From Fragilaria crotonensis (lineage: Eukaryota; Bacillariophyta; Fragilariophyceae; Fragilariales; Fragilariaceae), in contig JAKSYS010000021.1 of NCBI GenBank assembly GCA_022925895.1, positions 1 to 64,000 on the forward strand: DNA of 64,000 nucleotides, given 5' to 3'. A model generated the notes under the pieces. The model ran no database searches, was not told where the DNA came from, and saw only the letters and a program-made list of their open reading frames with translations. The position numbers and the translations under genes were made by a program. Every line of letters begins with the position of its first letter. Position 1 is the stretch's first letter. This document shows positions 57,594 through 64,000 of the stretch, one piece after another.

Positions 57594-59441
57594 ATGTTAG
57601 TCTCCACTTATGTTCGAGAGGCCGGGCCCCCTTCTAATCTTTGCTCTCGGTTTGTGAAACATGTCTTTCGCGTATCCGCATCGACACCCTCCGGGGACGA
57701 TGAAGATACACGCACCGAACTCGATTCTCATGCGGATACTTGTGTCGCAGGTCGCAACACTCTGCTTGTCTCTGACGAAGGTTGTCAGGTCACCGTTCAT
57801 CCTTACAGCGGTGAATATAAGCCCATACCGGATGTCTCCATCGCCACTGTTGCGACTTTGTGGATTCACCCTACTGACGGGCAACCGTACATCCTCATTA
57901 TCAACGAGGCTCTGTATTTCGGGACCGAGTGGATGTCACTCTGCTCAACCCCAACCAACTACGTGCGAATGGAGTCACGGTTGAGGATGTACCCCGCCAG
58001 TTTGATTCCAAGTCTTCGCATTCAATTTATCACCCAACCGCAAAGTTGCGAATTCCTTTATCCCTTGACGGCATCTCTTCCGGCTTCGTGAGTCGTAAAC
58101 CCACTTGGGAAGAATACGAACAATACCCCCACGTTGAATTGACATCCCCGATGCGCTGGGATCCCTCTTCTGACCAGTTTGCCAAAAAGGAGGAGACATA
58201 TGTTTCCAGCGTGAGTGTTGCCGAAACGTTATTGGCAACTGTTCATGTGAGGAATGCTTCAAGGTTGGTTTTGGCGGTGAAATCTTTAAGCTCGATGAAC
58301 GCTCCCATCGGTCTGGAGGATGACTCTCTTGGGAACCGGTTGGTGGCTGCAATTAACGTCGCAGTAGATGACATTGTCGGTGACGGCTTATCCGGGAGAA
58401 CGGACAATGACGTCTACCCAATGGATGGAGAAAGCCGGAAATTGTTTTCCCTTTCAACTAGTGAGAAACGATCTGCCTTAACACCTGAGATTCTTTCCAG
58501 AAGATGGGGAGTTGGCCTTGACACTGCCAAGAGAACGTTGCAAGTGACAACACAATCTGGGATAAGAAATGTCTTGGCACCGGGTGAAAGGAAGGTACGT
58601 CAGAAGCTTGATCATCTTGCTTTCCCAAACCTAAGCGGACGCTGGTACTCGGATACGATGTTTTCGAAGACACAATCAGTCAGGGACACTTGGCTGCACA
58701 GGTGTTCACCAATGGTCGGGAGTGACCACTTCTACCCCATGAAAAGCAAAGGCTTGGCTGGTCAAAATGCTTTGATGCCATTCATTCAAGAGGTTGGGAT
58801 ACCCCAGACTATTGTGACAGACAATGCACCTGAAGAGGTCCACGGTGAGTTTGGAAAGATTTGTAGACGGTTCCGCGTCAAGCAAGAACAAACTGTCCCA
58901 TACAGTCCGTGGTCCAACCTGGCTGAGTCAACGATTTGAGAATTGAAGGTCGGGATCCGGAGGACCTTGAGGCGCTCCAAGGCACCGAAGCGACTCTGGT
59001 GTTACTGTGGAAAGTGGGTGGCAGCAATAAGAAGACTGACGGCCCTTGATATACCCCAACTCCAAGGAAGGGTACCAGATGAAGACGTGCTGGGATGTAC
59101 ACCCGACATTTCCCAGTACGCCCAGTTTGATTGGTATGAACCGGTTATGTACTGGGACCCGGTTGGCAGCTTCCCGTTTGAGCAGAAGTTGTTTGGTCGA
59201 TGGATTGGTGTTGCCGAGGTTTCAACCGACCTTATGGCGTTTTATATCCTGACCAGATCTGGGAAGGTGATTGTGCGGAAATCTGTTTGGGGATTGAGTG
59301 AGGATGATCTTGCCAACCCAGATATAAAGCTCCGACTATCTGAATTGGATGAAGGCATCCAGTCTAAGATTGGGGATGGACTCAAGACAGAGGACATTGA
59401 CCCAGACCTAATGGACTCCATGCCGGAGGTTCCTGATGATG
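57594..59441 (+). pseudogene. pol: Cop7 pol, 5' half (protease and integrase)
   Basis: Protease LDSHADTCVAG near 57716. Integrase with RRWGVGLDTAKRTLQVTTQ, TDNAPEEVHGEFG and PWSNLAES. It continues to the acidic DLMDSMPEVPDD region, where Cop9 starts. Chromo-like module, RT and RNase H are outside the window. A few breaks. Confidence 0.84.
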
Positions 59442-59851
59442 TGTCAGTGCATATTTCATTCTTGCTACTGTGCAATCGTCTAATCGCGCACAGTCTACTA
59501 TCTACAGTCGTTGACATGCATGACGCATGTGCAACTCCGACTAGTTTAGCTTAAGGCCGATGTACTCCATCGGCTCACAACTTTAACTTAGCCTAAAACT
59601 ATTACCTCCACTGCATTCTTGCCGGTCTACGATCGTAAGGGTGAAGAGGTACAGTTGTTGCTTCGTCCCCATCTATAACTCACGACATCACTATCACCGA
59701 CACCTCGCCACTGCGTACCTCGTCGGATATCGCCGCTCTTCCGTTCATTGTGCTGTCGTGTTCTCCTCTTCTGTTTCTGACGGTCTCGCACTAACTCGAC
59801 TCCCAAGCGAGCCAACGTATGTGAAGCTGCCGTACTAGAGAGGGTCTCACA
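59442..59851 (+). repeat. Cop9 5' LTR, about 410 bp (inferred)
   Basis: Starts TGTCAGTGC where Cop7 coding similarity stops and ends GTCTCACA directly before the primer site. There is no second copy to compare. Confidence 0.7.
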
Positions 59852-59867
59852 GGTTATGAGCCCAAAC
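59852..59867 (+). other. Cop9 primer-binding site: initiator tRNA-Met anticodon arm
   Basis: GGTTATGAGCCCAAAC is complementary to GGGCTCATAACC, the anticodon arm of eukaryotic initiator tRNA-Met. Drosophila copia and yeast Ty5 are known to prime from this half-tRNA, so the site fits established copia biology. Confidence 0.75.
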
Positions 59868-60010
59868 GTATACGATTGAATTCTGCGCCACTCCGAATAA
59901 GTCTGCGTTCTCTCGTGTTCTTTGTGTCGTACGATACCAAGAACCACGTTACCACTCCGATTCGGAATCATCCATCCAGGACCGCATATTTCTGAAGACC
60001 TGATATTAAC

Positions 60011-62150
60011 ATGTCAGACGCAGGGGAGCTCCGGCACGATGATGACTGTCTCGTTGTCACCATCGACATTGTGGACTGCCCAATGGCGGAAATCCCACTC
60101 ACAGAAGTCTTCAACGTCCTTACGAAGACACTTCTTGACAACTACCACGACGTGATCCGCGATTCGGTCCTCCAACAACTCCAAGATACCACCTGGCTCT
60201 CGGAGGATTTGATACCTTTGCTGACGGACTCTGGTTTCGGCATGTATCACGCCCGTGATCGCAATCACATCATCTCGTTGCGAAAGCCTGCATTGCAGCG
60301 CTTGATCAACCAGCGCCTCAAAGATCGCTCTCGTCCTTCGGACCTCGTCCATGTCCCTGTCCTGATCCGTTTTCTTATGTCTGCGATCGACATTCCGAAA
60401 CCACCAGGATCCTCGGTTGCTTCCGATAGCGTACACGAGAGCCGTTCCCGGCACTCCCGACGAGGAGGGCCGCCATCGGTAATCGACACATCCGTACATG
60501 TCGACACGCCACCTGTTCCCGCTACCACGGAAGAAGATCATCCCCCCGCCAAGTGTCAACGTCGATACTAGCGACGATCCTGTCATCACCGTCCCGACCT
60601 TTCGAGGACAACCGGTCGATACCCGACCCACCGGTGGCCACGGGCCACCAATGGCCGCTGATCGCTTTCAGAGTCCACCCGACGCGGTCCCGCCTCGCCC
60701 GTTATTCAATTCCGCAGCGACAAATCGTACGGGAACGTTGACCCGTACGCCTACTCGCATGCACCCTTTTTCAGCCGAAGTGACCTTCGGTGCCGAATCT
60801 TTTTGAAGATTACATGTGCCAATTCATGTGTGGCGAGGTAAAGTTCAAAGACTTCCGAAAAGCGAGCATTCCAAAATTCGATTCGTCCAAAAACGATTCA
60901 TTCGTTCATTGGTACAAATTATTTTGCTCCACTTGCCTTCAATGGGGAGTGTGGTGCCCACCATATGAATCGGCACAAGAGGATTCGATTCATGGAAAAT
61001 GGTGGCTTTGGCTTCCTGCGTCCGTCCGCGAGAAGGACTCATTCATGTCGGGGTTAATCTACACCGCCCTCACTCAAGAATCAACCTTCCCGAATGGTTC
61101 ACGAGAACAGAGCGCCGTTGAAGGCTGCCCTCCCCAAGCAGGATATCACGTGGTGTATTCATTGTTCCGCCTACATCATCCCCTTCTCCATTCAGTGTTC
61201 TCAACTGCTAGCGAAATCCCTCGCCAGCGTCGTACCGAACCATTCAGTTTGTACATCCGTCGGCTTCAAGACTTCATGGTGCGCGAGCGTCAAGCCACTC
61301 GCACGTACACCGAATCAGAGGCTCTCGACCTTTCGGTCCGCAATCTGACGTCCGAATGGCGTCCCGAGATCCGACGTTTAGTCGAACGCGATAAGCGCAC
61401 TGGACACGATGGTGCGCTTCCGTTCAAACTCTCGTTGGCGCAACTCGCAACGACGTTCGTCGAGTATGCATCCGAAATCGGCCGCGACCCACCGTCCTCG
61501 CAGCAGTCGTCAACGGGAAGGACGCCGACGTCCATCATCCGACGCATTGAAACCGCGTCGCCTGACTTCTCGTCGTCCATGTCCGAAGCGACCCTCGACG
61601 ACGAGGAGATCAACCTGATGGTTCGCGCCATTTCCCAGAACCAAGATGCATCTTCTGTTTGTCTTGGTTGCCATTTGCCAGGTCATAAATTGGAGGACTG
61701 CAATCGCTTCGTTGACTACATTGTCGCCGAAGGGTTGGCACAACGCAATCCTCAGCTCAAGGCGCAGATCGCGAACTCGCACAAGCAGTTTCGCAGCCGC
61801 CTGAACTCGGCCAATACCCGTGGTCGCCCACCGCCTCCCACCAACCGGACCATGCGTCGCATCTTGGAACATGAGCCGGCCGGCGTTGAGGTCCCTGCCA
61901 CCGAAGACAAGGACGACGACGAGGATGAAGACGAATTAGTTGGCTTCCAACAAAATTCCTCCGCGTCACCGCTGCTGAAGAAGTCGACTTTGAGGCATGT
62001 TTCGACGTCCCCAGCACCAACTCCATCACCATCCCTGTCGCTGATGCAAATCCTGCACTTCCAGCGTCAGAGACAATTCACATCGACGACGTTCTTCCCG
62101 AACCTATCCTACTTCGTCGACTGGCTGAAACGTATGATCGCGAACGTCAA
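60011..62150 (+). pseudogene. gag: Cop9 gag
   Basis: The start is the ATG at 60011 (MSDAGELRHDDDCLVVTID). A Ser/Arg/Pro-rich linker leads to a capsid-like region (FVHWYKLFCSTCLQWGVWCP, a typical copia gag pattern). The zinc knuckle CLGCHLPGHKLEDC (CX2CX4HX4C) lies at 61660-61701. An acidic stretch (DKDDDEDEDE) follows near 61910. A few breaks. Confidence 0.78.
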
Positions 62151-64000
62151 CTCGTTCGCGCATGCCGACAACGGATCGATGGCATGCACTGCCAACGATC
62201 GCAAGCTTCTCTTTGCCTACCGCCCTCTCAGTCGCACCAACGTCCGCCTCTTTGACGCCGGTCACCATGCGCATCAACCTATCGGTGTCGGCTTCCTGTG
62301 CGTGCCGGTTGATAATCGTGGAAATGCCGGAGGCCCATCGTCCGTATTCATTCGGACATATTACACTCCCACAATTCCAGGCATCATCATTTCCCATGCA
62401 GCTATTTCAAAGCAGCTCGGTACCGATGGCTACCACATGTCAAGCTTCTCTGAAAACATCGGACACATTCACTTTCCGCACCGCCTTCGTCGCTCGCAAG
62501 ATATACACATCATCTTGCAACCGACGGCAAGCCGCGGCGGCTTGACGTTCACTGAGGCCTTGATTGCCCCGACAGCTGAGGCCCATTTAGCGCCGCTACC
62601 ATCGGACCAAGTCGTTCGGAAACTGTGCACCGAACATGCACCAGTCACCGCAGCAACAATTCTTGATCCCATCGATGGTATGACCTGCGATGCCTGTCAT
62701 TCTCCACCTGCCCCGAATTCTAATGTGCTGCCCGCTTCACCCGACGGCAACGCAAGACCTTACGTTTTTGGACAAGGAATGGCTCCGGCGGGTCTCGATT
62801 TCATTGTCCCCGTCAATATCGACACAGACCGCTTAAGCCACGAAGGCCATCGCTCAGAAGATCTCCTCGCTCAACGTCCAACGATCCTGGACGGTGACGT
62901 TCATTTCCGGAACTCTCTTCGCCTTTATGCACGGATGCATATGCCGTGCGCTCCTGAGTCGTACGGCTCTGCGAATGTTGTGGCACCAACGGCTTGGGCA
63001 CATCAATTTTCGTCGTCTGTCGGAGATGCATCGTTTTGTAAAAGGGATGCCGCAATTCCAGATTCCAACCGAACTTGAAGGATGTCCCATCTGTCTTGCT
63101 GCCAAACTCCGCAAAGCACCAAAAGGAATCGAAACCACAATGAGAGCGACAACGTGTAACCAAGGATTGTCGATCGATTTTGGCTTCATGGTCCAGAAGA
63201 GCCGGGACTCAGTTCGACACAACACCCTCGTCGGCCTCAACGGAGAGACTTGTTATGTCCTTCTTACTGATCACTTCAGTGGTCGAATCTTCGGTCGCGC
63301 CTTCGCAACGAAAGCACCTCCCATCGATTGGATCAACAGCTGGCTTGCAAGCAACTCCCCGCAATGTCCCGACAAGTATGTTCGCATGGATGGAGGTGGT
63401 GAGCTCGGAAAGTGCCGCGACATCCATCGCACCTTCGCAAACTTTGGATATGCCGTGGAACTGACCGGTCCGGATTCGTCGCATCAGAATGGACCTGGAG
63501 AGCGTCCACATCAGACGATCGGCGATGCTCTTCGCACCATGCTTTCCGGTGCGAATCTCCAGCCCAACTTCTGGCCGTATGCATTCTACCACTACATTCG
63601 CTTGTATAACTTCGTCCCCACGGCGATCGACCTACAAGCCCATACGAGATGTGTGGTGCCCTCTCCCAAATCTGGCAAAGCTACGGACCTTTGGATGTCG
63701 GATCCACGTTCGTCCAACGACTGCTCGATACGGTCGCGTCGTTCCGAACTCCCGCCTCGGTATTTTTCTCGGGTACTCGCGCTCCCTGAAGGTCATGTAT
63801 TACTCGACCTTGGCAGCTCGACCGTCAAAACCGCCACCCATGCGCGTTTCGACGAGGGCATGAACGATCTAGATGAACCGCCTCCTAATGTGAAGCTCCT
63901 CCGAACCTTGCCGATGACGGCGTCGTCGGTCCGGACCGTCTGGATCTCCCAGCCTTCAACCTGGAAGTCTCTGATGACCCATTCGAACGCCTTGACGAAC
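62151..64000 (+). pseudogene. pol: Cop9 protease and integrase, truncated by window end
   Basis: The protease motif ADNGSMACTAND is near 62163. The pre-integrase region with CPICLAAKLRKAPKG is near 63085. The integrase core has GLSIDFGFM, YVRMDGGGELG and SSHQNGPGERPHQT as the D, D and E blocks, followed by PNFWPYAFYHYIRLYNFVP. A few breaks. The sequence leaves the window before RT. Confidence 0.8.

Larger units (their letters stand above)
47241..59441 (+). mobile_element. Cop7: copia-type LTR element holding Cop8 and cut by Cop9
   Basis: The 5' LTR is 47241-47495, followed by the primer site at 47496 and a leader to 48345. Cop8 is inserted there with duplication TTTG (48342-48345, 55838-55841). 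The leader resumes at 55842, then gag and pol follow until Cop9 interrupts the region after the integrase at about 59441. The rest of Cop7 lies beyond the window. It is nearly identical to Cop8. Gag-pol has several breaks. Confidence 0.92.
59442..64000 (+). mobile_element. Cop9: third copia lineage, running off the window
   Basis: The 5' LTR (59442-59851, TGTCAG...TCACA) is inferred from the break in Cop7 homology on the left, the TG...CA ends and the primer site on the right. Only one LTR is in the window, so the boundary is less certain than for the others. Gag with a zinc knuckle, protease and integrase follow. RT and RNase H lie beyond 64000. About four breaks. Confidence 0.85.

Overview
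This is repeat-dominated nuclear DNA from a eukaryote, most likely a diatom or close stramenopile. That assignment is inferred from the style of the Ty1/copia polyproteins, not from any host gene, and no intact host housekeeping gene, rRNA or tRNA is recognisable. Almost everything is retroelement fossil: nine Ty1/copia-type LTR elements, called Cop1 to Cop9 here, stacked into one another. One degraded DNA-transposon-like gene pair and one low-complexity reading frame are the only other coding material.

Layout. 1-7496: Cop1 (minus), cut by the window edge in its 3' LTR. 7499-12657: a convergent pair of decayed genes, a transposase-like gene (plus) and a protein with an HxD...H dioxygenase-like signature (minus), followed by imperfect direct repeats and about 0.9 kb of AT-rich DNA. 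14327-14815: a Gly/Arg- and Pro-rich frame. 15100-22654: Cop2 (plus, same family as Cop1). From 22655 the oldest visible copia, Cop3 (plus), acts as landing pad. It is split by Cop2 (target duplication CCCT), by Cop4 (26657-46633, minus, target duplication ATGG) and by Cop7 (from 47241, plus). Cop4 carries Cop5 (27032-33388, minus, AGTG) and Cop6 (37076-43688, minus, TCGAC). Cop7 carries Cop8 (48346-55837, minus, TTTG) and Cop9 (59442 to the window end, plus). Paired LTRs and target duplications set the insertion order. Cop5 and Cop8 have LTR pairs that look identical by eye and are the youngest. Cop4 and Cop6 LTRs differ by a few positions. Cop1 and Cop2 LTRs differ by about 2 percent or more, with indels.

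Shared design of the Cop1/2/4/5/7/8 clade: a 14-nt primer-site candidate GTTTATCAGACCCA directly after the 5' LTR, a GGGGAC polypurine end before the 3' LTR, 4-bp target duplications, a gag without an obvious CCHC knuckle, a DSHADT-type protease, an integrase, a chromodomain-like module, then RT (YVDD type) and RNase H. In Cop1, 2, 4, 7 and 8, gag and pol are separate open frames in register.

Most notable signals: (1) an antisense reading frame between the 5' LTR and gag, recognisable at protein level in two LTR families; (2) primer sites pointing to internal tRNA regions, of three different kinds; (3) a conserved palindrome 100-115 nt before gag in both families; (4) the transposase plus HxD-protein pair. 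All assignments come from reading the sequence; no database search was possible.
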